Positions 43,839-55,635 of a stretch of DNA of 64,000 nt are shown in pieces (positions within the stretch are counted from its first letter, which is position 1; each line of letters opens with the position of its first letter). The translations under genes were made by a program, and so were the position numbers. Under the pieces are notes generated by a model. The model worked only from the letters and a program-made list of their open reading frames with translations, ran no database searches and was not told the origin of the DNA. Source of the stretch: Datisca glomerata (taxonomy: Eukaryota > Streptophyta > Magnoliopsida > Cucurbitales > Datiscaceae); the NCBI GenBank assembly GCA_003255025.1, contig QANY01006158.1, positions 124,001-188,000 of the forward strand, read 5' to 3'.

Positions 43839-45691
43839 TAAGACCCAAGGAGACGTGTTTAGGCCCAAATTAGACAAACTTGGCAAAACTTGGATCTTTT
43901 GGGCAAGGCATGTACTCAAACTAACTTTTGACACCCAATACGCTTGGGATAAGAATTTGGTGTGTTGTGGTCCTTTTAGGTACTTCTAGTTCCATATGTA
44001 GTCAAAAGAACCAAGGGGACGTGTTTAGGCTCAAACTAGATGAAATTAGCTAAACATGGTTCCTTTGGGCATGGCATGTACTTGAACTAACTTTTGACAC
44101 CCAATAAATGTTTAAGATAAGAATTCAGAATGTTGTGGTCATTTTAGGTGCGTCATGTGCCATACGGAGTCAAAAAGACCACATGGGGCATGGCCTGGCC
44201 CAAATTAGATGAACTTGGCTAAACTTAGATATTTTGGGAATGGCATGTACTCGAACTGACGTTTGACACCCAATACATGTTTGGGATAATAATTTAGAGT
44301 GTTGTGGTCGTTCTAGGGACTTCTTCGGCCATATAGAGTTAAAAAGACCCAAGGGCACGTGTTTAGGCCCAAACAAGACGAACTGGCTAAACTAGGATCT
44401 TTTGCGAATGGCATGTACTCAAGCTAACTTTTGACACGCAATACACGTATGGGATAAGAATTTGGAGTGTCGTGGTCATTTTAGATGAACTTGGCTATAC
44501 TTGGATCTTTTGGGCATGGAATGTACTTCAACTGACTGTTGGCACCCAATACATGTTTTGGGTAAGAATTAGGAGTGTTGTGGTCATTCTAGGTGCTTCT
44601 TCTGCCATACGGAGTCAAAAAGACCCAGGGGGACGTGTTTAGGCTTAAACTAGATGAACTTGGCTAAACTTGGATCTTTTGGGCATGGCATATACTCGAA
44701 TTGACTTATGACACCCAATACACATTTAGGATAATAATTTGGAGTGTTGTGGTCGTTTGAGGTGCTTCTTGTGCCATACGGAGTCAAAAACACCCAAGGG
44801 GACCTGTTTAGGCCCAAACTAGATGAACTTTGCTAAACTTGGATCTTTTCGGCATGGCATGTACTTGAGCTTACTTTTGACACCAAATACATGTTTAAGA
44901 TAAGAATTTAGAGTGTTGTCTTCGTTTTAGGTGCTTCTTGTGCCATATAGAGTCTAAAAAATCAAAGGGACGTGTTTTGCCCCAAACTAGATGAACTTGA
45001 CTAAACTTGGATCTTTTGGACATGAAATGTACTCGAACACACTTTTGACGGCCAATACATGTTTGGGAGAAGAATTTTGAGTGTTTTGGTCATTCTAGAT
45101 GCTTCTTGTGCCATACAGAGTCAAAAACATCTAGGGGACGTGTTTAGGCACAAACTAGATGTCTTGCCTAAAACTCAGATCATTTGGGCATGGCATGTAG
45201 TGGAACTGAGTTCTGACTCCCAATACACGTTTGGGATAAGAATTTTGAATGTTGTGTCTTTTTAGGTGCATCATGGCCATCGGAGTCAAAAAGATCCAAG
45301 GGGATGTGTTTAGGACCAAAATAGATGAACTTGGCTAAACTTAGATCGTTTGGGAATGGCATGTACTCAAACTGACTGTTGTGATAAGAATTTGGACTGT
45401 TGTGGTCATTTAGGTGATTGTTGTGCCATACGGAGTCAAAAAGACCCAAGGGGATGTGTTTAGGTCCAAACTAGATGAACTTGGCTAAACACAAATCTTT
45501 TGGGCATGGCATGTACTCGAACTGACTTTTGACACTCAATACACGTTTGGGATAATAATTTGGAGTGTTGTGGTCGTGTAAGGCACTTCTTATCCCATAC
45601 GGAGTCAAAAAGGCCCAAGAGAACGTGTTTAGGCCCAAACTAGGTGAACTTCACTAAACTTAAATCTTTTGGGCATGGCATGTAATTGAAC
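43839..45691 (+). repeat. ~168-bp satellite, plus orientation (about 11 monomers)
   Basis: 43841-44460 duplicates 14770-15386. 44600-45640 duplicates 27590-28470. Part of it mirrors 62161-63098. These links show one higher-order unit. Several monomers are shortened (for example near 44465, where GTGGTCATTTTAGATGAAC skips about half a unit). Confidence 0.92.
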
Positions 45692-46030
45692 CGATCTCGG
45701 GCTCCTCTTTAGTGGGGTGGTACCTTTCCCTTCCCCATTACGTGATTAATGGGCTGCCCTTTTGACTCCGTATGGGATAAGAGTTTTTGGTTAAAACAAG
45801 AGTTTTATGTCTGTTAAGTTCTATATTAGACTTATGTTTTTCTGCTTCTCCTACCTTGTGTGGTGTGGGAAAATTTCTAGAGTTTTCTGTAGGCTAAGTT
45901 AAGTTCAAGTTAGAGATTGGATAGTTGTGCTGATATAGCCAATGGTCTTTCTCTTCCTTTCATGCTCAGCCTATCTTTTAAATATGCCTGGGGTATGCCC
46001 CTTGAAAATTTGTAAATTATGCTTTGGTAA
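45692..46030 (+). repeat. L1-X 3' UTR fragment embedded in satellite (copy 2 of 3)
   Basis: Same extent and same edges as 36-390 and 61811-62160 but in the opposite orientation. Edges: CGATCTCGGGCTCC on the left and GCTTTGGTAAAATG on the right. No A-tail or TSD. Confidence 0.88.
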
Positions 46031-47365
46031 AATGTTTGGATTGTTTTGGTTATTTTGGGTGCTTCTTGTACCATACAGAGTCAAAAAGACCCAAAGGGAT
46101 GTGTTTAGGCCCAAACTAGATGAACTTGGCTAAACTTGGATCTTTTGGGCATGACATGTACTCGAACTGAATTTTGACACTCAATACACATTTGGGATAA
46201 GCATTTGGAGTGTTGTGTTCGTTTGCCATATTGAGTCAAAAAGACTCAAGGGGATGTGTTAAGGGCCAAACTACATGAACTTGGCTAAACTTGGATCTTT
46301 TGGGTAAGGCATGTACGCGAACTGACTTTTGACACGCAGCTTAGAATTAGAATTTGGAGTGTAGTGGTCATTTTAAGCGCTTCTTGTGCAGAGTCAAAAA
46401 GACCCAATGGGACATGTTTAGGCCCAAACTAGATGAACATGGCTAAAATTGAATCTTTTGGGCATGGCGTGTACTTGAGCTGACTGGTGTGGTCGTTTTA
46501 GGTGCTTCTTGTGCCATACGGAGTAAAAAATACATAAAGGAACATGTTTTCACCCAAACTAGATGAACTTGGCTAAACTTGGATCTTTTGGGCATGTCAT
46601 TTACTCAAACTGACTTTTGACACCCAATGCATGTTTGGTATATGAATTTGGAGTGTTGTGGTCTTTTTAGGTGCTTCATGTGCCATACGGGGTCAAAAAG
46701 ACCCAACGAGATGTGTTTAGGACGAAAATAGACGAACATAACTAATCTTGGATCTTTTGGGCATGGCATGTACTTGAACTTACTTTTGTCATCCAATACG
46801 CGTTTGAGAAAAGAATTTGAATTTTTGTGCCATATGGTGTCAAAAAGATCCAAGGGGACGTGTTAGGCCCTATTTAGATGAACTTTGGCTAAACTTGGAT
46901 ATTATAGGTATGACATGCACTAGAACTGACTTTTGACACGCAATAGACGTTTGGAATAAGAATTTGGAGTGTTGTAGTATTTTTAGGTGCTTCATGTGTC
47001 ATACAGATTCAAAAAGACCCAAGAGGATGTGTTTAGGATCAAACTAGACGAACTTGGCGAAACATAGATCTTTTGTGCACGGCATGTACTTGAACTGACT
47101 TTTAACACCTAATACACGCTTGGGAGAATTTGGTGTGTTGTGGTCATTTTAGGTGCTTCTTGTGCATACAGAGTCAAAAGACCTAATGGGACGTGTTTGG
47201 GCCCAAACTGAATGAAGTTGGCTAACTTGGATCTTTTGGACAGGGCATGTACTCAAACTGACTTTTATTGGAGTGTCGTGGTCGTTCTAGGTGCTTCTTC
47301 TTCCATACAAAGTCAAAAAGACCCAAGGGGATATATTTAGACCCAAACTTGGCTAAACTTGGATC
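46031..47365 (+). repeat. ~168-bp satellite, plus orientation (about 8 monomers)
   Basis: Mirrors 61810 down to about 60480, including the truncated unit TTATTGGAGTGTCG (47267) against TTGTTGGAGTGTCG (minus, about 60560) and the variant TTTGCCATATTGAGTC. It ends where copy D is inserted. Confidence 0.92.
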
Positions 47366-50300
47366 TTTTTGTTCGGTAAATTAAAATTTTGTATAAACCA
47401 AAGAAGAAAAATACAAATATACAAGGGGCGTACCCCAAGAAAAAGAATCGAAAAAGGAACGCAACACATAGATGGAGGCACCCAAACACTAGTAGAAGAT
47501 TACAAGAGATAACAGCCTAAAGAAACAGAAGAACCGAGCTTAATTGTCGAAAATTGAAGCACTCAAAAATCTACCTCTAATGGCATTTGTAACGCAAGCC
47601 AAGACCACTTTCTTGTCCCTCATTTTGCCCTCAAAGAATCAATTATTTCTCTCTCTCCAGATATGGTAGACAAATGAGCTGAACATAAGCTTACATAAGG
47701 CCCAAGAAGTAGCCTTTCTTAACTTTCACCAAGAGCCATGAGATAACTTGATTCCAGTTCCAAGGTGAAGACACCAAACCACACAAACCAAGCAATTTCT
47801 GCCAAATAAAACTAGAATAAGGGCAAGAAAAAAGCAGGTGTTTAGAACATTCCGAAGGATGCAAGCAAAGTACATTAAGAATAGCAAGCCAAGTAATAAA
47901 GCTATATCTGGGAATATGCTTCTTAAACCAAATAAGAGGAGCCCGTCTCACTTTTTCACCAGCTGGAGCCAGTTTTCTATAAGTGTGCCCCACAGAGAAA
48001 AGACCAGAGGGGGAAAGAGTCCAAATCCAAGAGTCCAAATAGGACTCTTTAGGAGGGGAAGATTGACCTCTCTACTTGTGATAAGCTCATGGGAGTTAGA
48101 GATAGGCTAGTTCCAAGCTGCATTCTGGATCACTGCGCTCACCTTGGTAGTCTAATCCCAACTACTACCAAAAAGAATCCTAGGCCCAAACCTTTGAGAA
48201 AGAGCCCTTAAAGGGTGCCAAGGGTCCAAGAGAAGAGAAATCTGCTCACCATTTCCCACAAGAGCTTTGCAATACCCAGCATTTTCAGAATTTTCCTCCA
48301 ACTCCAAGAAGGATTAGTGGCAAGCTTAACCAAGAAGATAGAGCTCTTCTTGATTAAGAAAAACTTGCACCAATCCTTCCAAAGTGAAGCTTCATCTAAA
48401 GAGACTAGAAACAAGAAATGCTTAGCCACAGCCACGTCATTAGCTAGAGAGAGATCTCTAAGATACAAACCTCCTTGGGACTTATCAAGGCACAAGTCAC
48501 TCCAAGCCACTTTAGCACCAGAATGCTTTACAGCCGACGCGTTCCACAAGTAATTCCTAATAAACACCTGAATCATATTCAAGATCTTCTTGGGAAGAAT
48601 AAATAAGCTAGCCCAGTATTGAAAAATAGCCTAGAGCACGGATTTAACCAGCTGTAATCTTCCAGCATAAGAAAGGTAGTTAGACTCCCAAGACTTCACC
48701 CTAGCTATGATATTGTCTACTAGAGTGATACAATCTGTTTTTCTAAGTTTTGAGGTAATCAAAAGAACCCCCAAGTATCTCATAGGAAGCTCCCCAACGC
48801 TGAAATTGCACAAGTCCAGAATTGCTTGAGAATTGTATGGATGGACCTCAGACTTGAAAATCTGACTTTTTTGTAGATTAGGTTGAAGACCAGACATAGC
48901 CTCAAACAAGTTTAAGCTCTCCATAATAAGTTGAACAGAAGTAATATCACCCTTACAGAAGATAAAGAGATCATCAGCAAAGCACAAGTTAACAATACCA
49001 AGCTCCTTACACCTCCAGTGATAGCCAAAGTCAGCTTTATGAGAAGCATGCTTGAGAATACAAGATAGAACCTCCATAACCAACACAAACAGATAGGGAG
49101 AGATATGATCACCCTCTCTAAGCCCTTTAGCACCTGAGAAGTAGCCAGTCAATTCACCATTGACCATAATACAGAAAGAAGGAGAGGAGATACACTCCAT
49201 CACACTGTTAGAGAAATGATCAGGAAACCCCAAGCAGCCAAAGATTCTGCCGATACTCTCCCTATTCAAGGTATCATAAGCTTTTTTAGTAGCAACCTTG
49301 AAAGCACATCTGGGACTATTAGAAGGTCTATGGTAACCTCTAACCAGCTCTTGAGATAAGAGGATGTTGTCAGCAATTCTCCTCCGTGGCACAAAAGTAG
49401 TCTGGTTGCTACTAATAAGATCAGGGAGCACTCTCTTAAGTCTATCAGCAAGCATTTTAGAAATGCATTTATAAACAACATTACAACAAAAGATAGGCCT
49501 AAATTCACCAACCTTAGAAGGATTGGGAACCTTAGGGATAAGAGCAATGGCAGTAGAGTTAACCTGTGGTAGTAGAGTTAACCTGTTTCAATAATGACTG
49601 GGAGCTAAAAAAACTCCAAAACATCCTTAGTAACATCTTTTCCCACAAGATGCCAACATCTTTTGAAGAAACTAGTAGAGAAGCCATCTGGACCAGGGGC
49701 TTCTACTCCCCAAACTAAACATAGTTGTGTGAACATCTTCCTCTGTATAGGGGTGGAAGAGGATAACTAAGTGAGCTTGAGAGAGCTTATTAAGGAGAAT
49801 CTGAGAGAGAACACTCCAATCCACCTCCTGATCAATGTGGGATGTCCCAAGAAAATTCTGAAAATATGAAAGAATTTTATCTTTGACAGTCTGGTCATCA
49901 GTAATAAGGTCACCTTCCTCATTAACCAACTGATTAATTCTGGATCTGACTCTACTCTTCTTTGGTTTCTAAAAAAAGGAGGAATTCTGATCACCCAAGG
50001 CAAGCCAATCAACTCTGCTCCTTTGCCTGAGAAAATCTACTTCTGCATTCCTGAGATTAGTGAAATCAGCAAATCTAATTTTCGCCTCCTCTTGAAGAGA
50101 GACGACACTAGGGGAGGCCATCAGGTCGGCTTGCACTTTAGAGACTGCTTCTCTAGCCATAAGAGCCTTTTTAGAACTATCTGAGCAAAAAGAGGCATTA
50201 AATTTCTTAAGTGCAAATTTAACAGATTTAAGTTTCTTATAGAGACAAAACATGGCTGTCACAAACACCTCAATCTTCCAAGCATCTTTAAGCGCAGCCC

Positions 50301-50957
50301 AGAAGCCTTCAAAATCCATCCAAAAATTAAAGAACTTAAAAGAAGGCTTAGGTCTAGCTGAGTTAGCCCTAAGCTGAATAATAATAGGATTGCGATCAGA
50401 GATACCCGGGGTGTGAAAATGGCAAGAAGTAGCAGGAAACTCCGTAGCCCAATCACCATTAACCAGGGCTCTATCGAGCTTGCGCATCTTGCTACCCTCA
50501 CCAACTTGACCATTCCACCATGTGAATTGACAGCCACAATATGGGAGGTCGAGAACCTCCAAATGATCAAGACAAGAAGTAAAATCAATTAGGCTATCAT
50601 TCCTCTTGAAATCACCACCACAATGCTCAATAGGCTTCAAAATAGCATTAAAGTCACCAAGAATTAGTCAAGGCTTCCCCTGACTTAAAGTCTTACGGGA
50701 GCCAACCTTTTCCCACAAAGGCTTCCTAGACATAGCATCATTGGCTGCATACGCCACAGAGACAAAGAAATCTGTCCTTTCCTGAAGAATGGTTAGCTTA
50801 CAAAACATTGCTTGATCAAAAGCATCAATTAGAAGAACATCCAAAATCTTGGGATCCCAAGCTAAAACAACTCTACCTTTGCTAGTAGGAGAATCGTTAG
50901 CAAAGGTGGCCTAGTTGGGAAAAACAGTTCTAGAAAGTCTAGCAAATTTTTTACATT
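47366..50957 (-). mobile_element. L1-A copy D, 5'-truncated LINE
   Basis: Minus strand from within the endonuclease domain (50957) to the 3' UTR, with the end arms TTTGGT...ACCGAA and a short A-run (T-run 47366-47370). No clear TSD: the right side enters an 18-bp filler and a satellite inversion point. Confidence 0.88.
47540..50950 (-). pseudogene. L1-A copy D ORF2
   Basis: Keeps endonuclease motifs (GDFNAIL, GCQFTWWNGQ, with SDRNPI in place of SDHSP), RT motifs (FVPRRRIADNI, KKAYDTLNR, LREGDHISPYLF, FADDLFIF in 49455-48631) and most of zf-RVT (48038-47691). A 20-bp local duplication near 49560 (GTAGAGTTAACCTG twice), frameshifts near 49980 and 49690 and deletions near 48270 and 47860 break it. 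The C-terminus is shortened at about 47560. SDHSP to SDRNP removes a catalytic His. Confidence 0.87.
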
Positions 50958-50981
50958 TTAGGTGCTTCAAAATAGCATTAA
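50958..50981. other. Satellite inversion point with 18-bp templated filler
   Basis: After copy D come TTTAGGTGCTTC (satellite, plus orientation), then GCTTCAAAATAGCATTAA (50964-50981), an exact copy of 50634-50651 in copy D, then satellite in minus orientation. A short copied patch at a breakpoint is typical of end joining with template switching. Confidence 0.75.
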
Positions 50982-51503
50982 CGTCCCCTTGGGTCTTTTG
51001 ACTCCGTATTGCATAAGAAGCACCTAAAATGACCACAACACTCTAAATTTTTATCCCAAATGTGCATTGGGTGTCTAAAGTCAATTCATGTACATGCCAT
51101 GGCGAAAAGATCCAAGTTTAGCCATGTTCATCTAGTTTGGGCGCCTAAACAAGTCCCTTTCGGTCTTTTTGACTCTGAATGGCACGAGAAGCACCTAAAA
51201 TGACTACAACACTCCAAGTTCTTATCCAAATGTGTATTTGGGTGTCAAAAGTCAGTTCAAGTACATGTCACACCCAAAAGATCCAAAATTGGCCAAAACA
51301 AGTCCCCTTGGGTCTTTTTCACTCTGAATAGCACTAGAAGCACCTAAAATGATCACAACACTCCAAATTCTTATCCCAAACGTGCATTGGGTGTCTAAAG
51401 TCAGTTCAAGAACATGTCATGCCGAAAAGTCCAAGTTTAGCCATGTTCATCTAGTTTGGGCCTAAACACGTCCCCTTGGCTCTTTTAGACTCCGTATGGC
51501 ACA
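50982..51503 (-). repeat. ~168-bp satellite, minus orientation (about 3 monomers)
   Basis: The first array after the orientation change: CGTCCCCTTGGGTC and GACTCCGTATTGC. It ends at the gypsy-3 LTR start at 51504. Confidence 0.9.
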
Positions 51504-52215
51504 TAATAAGGATCCGGTTGCACAACCTCAAAGGAAGGATCCATTTCAAGGACCAAGAGGCCAAATCACAAGAGCTAGAGAAAAGAGGATGGATGACGCA
51601 CTCAATGGGAGTATGACATGGAGCGGGACGTGGAGTATAACAGCCTATATGGAGCATGGTGTGCCATCCTACTTGCAGCATGTCGTGGCGTCCAGCATGG
51701 CAGCCCTCATGGAGCATGATGTGGCATCCAACATGGTAGTCTACATGGAGATGATGTGGCATCCAACATGACATTACACATGGAGCATGATGTGACGTTC
51801 AAAATGGCAGTCTACATGGAGCATGACATGGCATTTTAAACGATGACAAGGAATCAATACACCTTGGCAATCCTAACCTACAAGTGGACAGCCAATAGGA
51901 TGGATTACAAGCTCCTTATTTATTGCAATTAATGATTCTTTATCTTTTAAATTTAGTGTAGGTGATTTAAACACATTAGGACTCTTTTAGGCTTCTAGTT
52001 TTTCTATTTAAGCATGGTATCCCAACGTATTAGAGTTTTTCCTTTGGTTCTTCTTAGAACTTTTCAGACTTATCAAGAATATTCTTGTGGCATCTAAAAT
52101 GTAGACTTATCAATCACTTTTTCTTCTTGTTCTTGAGTGTGGCGTCTAAACAATACTTTTGGTTCTTTTTCTTCTTGTTCTTGAGTGTGACGTCTAAACA
52201 ATTCCTTTGGTTCTT
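51504..52215 (+). repeat. gypsy-3 LTR, 3' end deleted
   Basis: Starts TAATAAGGATCC (mutated TGATAAGG). The Pol tail frame reads DPVAQPQRKDPFQGPRGQIT, then RAREKRMDDALN, and continues in frame into the 36-bp minisatellite units to 51769. Near the right end a 48-bp tandem duplication (TTCTTCTTGTTCTTGAGTGT at 52121 and 52169) is unique to this copy. Confidence 0.87.
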
Positions 52216-52683
52216 AAGTTTGCAAATAATAGGTTTCTTCATTCTACTTCTTCTTTTTCTCCTTTTATTGATTTTTCTCTCCTTTCTTTGATTGTTTATG
52301 GCTATAATCCTTCAACTCCTATGCATATATTATCTTTACCTATAAATAAGCATGTTAATCTTGATGGTAAGAAATAGAAAGATCTGGTGAAGGTTTTACG
52401 TGCCAAGGTCTGAGCTAACATTGAAAGTAAGAATGAACAATATGCTAAGGAAGCCAATAAGGGGAGTTTGAAGTTTGTTTTACAACGTGATGAATGGTTT
52501 CCTACATAAAGGAAAATAAAATCGCTGACTAAAGGGGATGGATGATTCCACGTCCTTGCAAGAATCAATGACAATGCGTACTAACTTGATCTTCCCAGTG
52601 AGTACAATTTAAGTACTATATTTAATGTAACTAACTTGTTCCCATTTTATGCGAGTGATGATTTGAGGGCAAATCCTTCTCAA
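52216..52683 (+). pseudogene. gypsy-3 integrase C-terminal fragment
   Basis: Matches 42240-41815 in reverse: SPFLIVYGYNPSTPMHILSL-like, INKHVNLDGKK then a stop (52375), ANIESKNEQYAKEANKGSLK, DGxFHVLARINDNA and FNVTNLFPF. Several stops. It runs to the polypurine tract. Confidence 0.82.
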
Positions 52684-52694
52684 GCGGGAGGGAA
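52684..52694 (+). promoter_or_regulatory. gypsy-3 polypurine tract
   Basis: GCGGGAGGGAA directly before the 3' LTR start TGATGAGGATC at 52695. Confidence 0.8.
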
Positions 52695-52812
52695 TGATGA
52701 GGATCTGGTTGCACAACCTCAGAGGAAGGATCCATTTCAAGTACCAATAGGCTAAATCACAAGAGCTAGAGAAATGAGGATGGATGACGCACTCAATGGG
52801 AGTATGACATGA
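52695..52812 (+). repeat. gypsy-3 3' LTR, first 118 bp
   Basis: Begins TGATGAGGATCTGG and stops at GAGTATGACATG, before the minisatellite, where minus-orientation satellite resumes. Confidence 0.85.
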
Positions 52813-53883
52813 GTACATGCCATACCCAAAAGATTAAACTTATTATTCCAAATTAATCCCAAACTTGTATTGGGACTTTTGACTCTGTATGGCACAAGAA
52901 GCACCTAAAATGAGCACAACATTTCAAATTATTATTCCAAACGTGTATTGATTGTCAAAAGTCCATTCGAGTACATGTCGTGCGCAAAAGATCGAACTTT
53001 AGCCAAGTTCATCTAGTTTGGGCCTAGACACGTCCCATTGCACCTTTTTAACTTTGTATGGCACTAGAAGCACTTAAAATGACTACAACACTCCAAATTC
53101 TTATCCCAAACATGTATTGAGTGTCAAAAGTCAGTTCGAGTACAAGTCATGCGCTAAAGTTCCAAATTTAGCCATGTTCATTGAGTTTGGACCTAAACAT
53201 GTCCTCTTGGGTCTTTTTGACTCTGTATGGCACATGAGGCATCTAGAACGACTACAGCACTCCAAACCTTTTTCCCAAATGTGTATTGGGTGTCAAAAGT
53301 TACTTCGACTCCATGCAATGCCCAAAAGATCCAAGTTTAGCCAAGTTCATCTAGTTTGGGACAAAACACGTCCCCTTGGGTCTTTTGATTCTGTATGGCA
53401 CAAGAAGAACCTTAAATGACCGTAACACTCCAAATTCTTCTTCCAAACGTGTATTGGGTGTCAAAAGTCAGTTCGAGTACATGTAATGCCCAAAAAATCT
53501 AAATTAAGCCAAGTGCTTCTGGTTTGGGCCCAGACACATCCCATTGGCTTTTTTTGACTTCGTATGACACTAAAAGCACAAAAAATGTCATAACACTCCA
53601 AATTCATATCCCAAATGTGTATTGATTGTCAAAGTCAATTCGAGTACACGCCATGCCTAAAAGATCTAAGTTTAGTCTAGTTAAACTAGTTTTGGCCTAG
53701 ACACGTCCCATTGGGCCTTTTATTAATTTGTATGGCACTAGAAGCACCTAAAATGATGAAAATACTGAAAATTCCTATCTCAAACGTGTATTGGGTGTCA
53801 AAATACAGTTCAAGTACATGTCATGCCCAAAAGATCCATGTTTAGCCAAGTTCGTCAAGTTACAGCCTAAACACGTCCCCTTG
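52813..53883 (-). repeat. ~168-bp satellite, minus orientation, with empty L1-X site
   Basis: Reverse-complement copy of 38359-37834 joined to 36315-35851. AGCCAAGTTCATC at 53339-53351 is the single-copy version of the L1-X TSD, so this arm shows the site before insertion. Confidence 0.93.
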
Positions 53884-54887
53884 TTATGAGGATCCGGTTG
53901 CACAAGCTTAAAGGGTGATCCACTTCAAGTAGCAAGCGGTCAAATAAAAAGAGCTAGATAAAAGAGAATGGCTGAAGCACCCAGTATGAGAATGACGTGG
54001 AGTATGACGTGGAGTATGACATGGCATATGGCAGCCAACATTGAGAATGGCGTGGCGTCCAACATGGAAGCCAGCATGGTGCATTCTGTGGCGTCCAACA
54101 TGACAACCACATGGAGCATGACGTGGCATCCAACATGATATCCTAGGATGATGCATCCAACATGGCAGCTTGCATGGAGCATGATGTGGCATACAACATG
54201 GCAGCCCACATAGATGATGTGGCATCCTACATGGCATTCCGCATGGAGCATGATGCGGCATTCAATATGACAGTCCACATGGAGCATGAGTTGGCATTTA
54301 AAATAATGATAAGGAAGCTAGACAACCTGGTAATCTTAACCTAGAAGTGGACAGCCAATAAAAGTCTATTAGAGTATGACACCTTGGCAATCCTAACCTA
54401 CAAGTGGACAGCCAATATGAGTCTTTTGCGTGGATTACTAATCCCTTATTTACTGTAATTAATATTTCTTTATCTTTTAAATTTAGTTTAAGTTGTTTAA
54501 ACACTTTAGGACTCTTTATGCTTCTAGGTTTTTCTATTTAAGCATGGTTTCATAATGTATTAAAATTTTTTGATCAATATAACTTCTTTGTGAGAGTTTT
54601 CCTTTTTATTCTTCTAAGAACTTTTCAGAATTTCAAGAATATTCTTGTGGCGTCTAAAACCTAGACTTATCACTCACATTTTCTTCTTGTTCTTAAGTAT
54701 GGCATCTAAACCATACATTTGTTTTTTTTTCGAAGCATCAATTTGGGTCTTAGGTATTATATCTAAGGTTCTTTTTGTGTCATAGAAAACGGATCGGGGT
54801 TTCTTCTTCTTTAAAATCGATCCTTGGGTTCTTGAACCATATTTGTTTTTGGAATCCTAGGGCAGGTCGTCTGGTGGATTCTTATCA
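53884..54887 (+). repeat. gypsy-3 5' LTR (arm 2 of the inverted duplication)
   Basis: 1.0 kb from TTATGAGGATCC to TTCTTATCA, with minisatellite units at about 54000-54300. The Pol-tail frame is broken by a stop after VAQA. The satellite junction is the same as at 35850. Confidence 0.9.
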
Positions 54888-55237
54888 TTTGGTATCTGAG
54901 TTTTTGGTTCTCTAGAGTTAGATACAATTCTGAATTTCTTTTTCCTGATTTTGATGATGATTCTGAAAAATGATCATAACTTTTTATCCAGGTGTCAAAA
55001 TAGTTATAATTGCATATCATATCGAATGGTTTTTGGCAACCTATAATCAGTACGTGAATTGTGAAGCCATATTCCATCGTTTTGAACACTTTCCTAGTGT
55101 TTAGGTTTTCTGTGCAGTTTCATCTAAAATTTCAGAATTTTGAATTTGAAATTCGAATTTCCATTGTTTATCATCTTATCTTATCTCATCGTATCTTTGC
55201 ATATCATATTTTATCTCATCTTATCATATCTTAACCT
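54888..55237 (+). other. gypsy-3 primer-binding site and truncated leader
   Basis: TGGTATCTGAGT at 54890-54901, then leader sequence matching 34884-34508 in reverse and ending in TTATC-rich repeats. It breaks off at 55237 into satellite. No gag follows. Confidence 0.8.
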
Positions 55238-55635
55238 GGTCTTTTTAACTCCGTATGGCTCAAGAAGCACCTAAAATGACCATAACTTTCCAAATTCTTA
55301 TCCCAAACGTGTAATGGTTGTCAAAAGTCAGTTCAAGTACATGTCATGCCCAAAAGATCCAAGTTTAGCTGAGTTTATCTAGTTTGGGCCTAGCCACATC
55401 CCATTAGGCCTTTTTGACTTTGTATGGCACTAGAAGTACCTAAAAGGACCAAAACACTCCAAATTCTTATCTCAAATGTGTGTTGGGTGTCAAAAGTCAG
55501 TTTGAGTACATGCCATATTCAAAAGATCCGAGTTTAGCAAAATTCATCTAGTTTGGGCCTAAACACGTCCCCTTGGGTCTTTTTTACTCTGTATGGCACA
55601 AGAAGTGCCTAAAGCGACCACAACACTCCCTATTC
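55238..55635 (-). repeat. ~168-bp satellite, minus orientation (about 2.4 monomers)
   Basis: From TCTTTTTAACTCCGTATGG to ACCACAACACTCC, ending where a LINE ORF1 fragment starts. Confidence 0.9.

Larger units (their letters stand above)
51504..52812 (+). mobile_element. gypsy-3 deletion derivative: LTR, pol end, partial 3' LTR
   Basis: A 1.3-kb remnant: 5' LTR without its last part (51504-52215), a direct join to the end of pol (52216-52683), the polypurine tract, and the first 118 bp of the 3' LTR (52695-52812). Primer-binding site, leader, gag, protease and RT are gone. Confidence 0.85.

Noticed and set aside
53884..54887. Complete LTR element starting here
   Set aside because: Only LTR, primer-binding site and ~340 bp of leader are present before satellite resumes at 55238.
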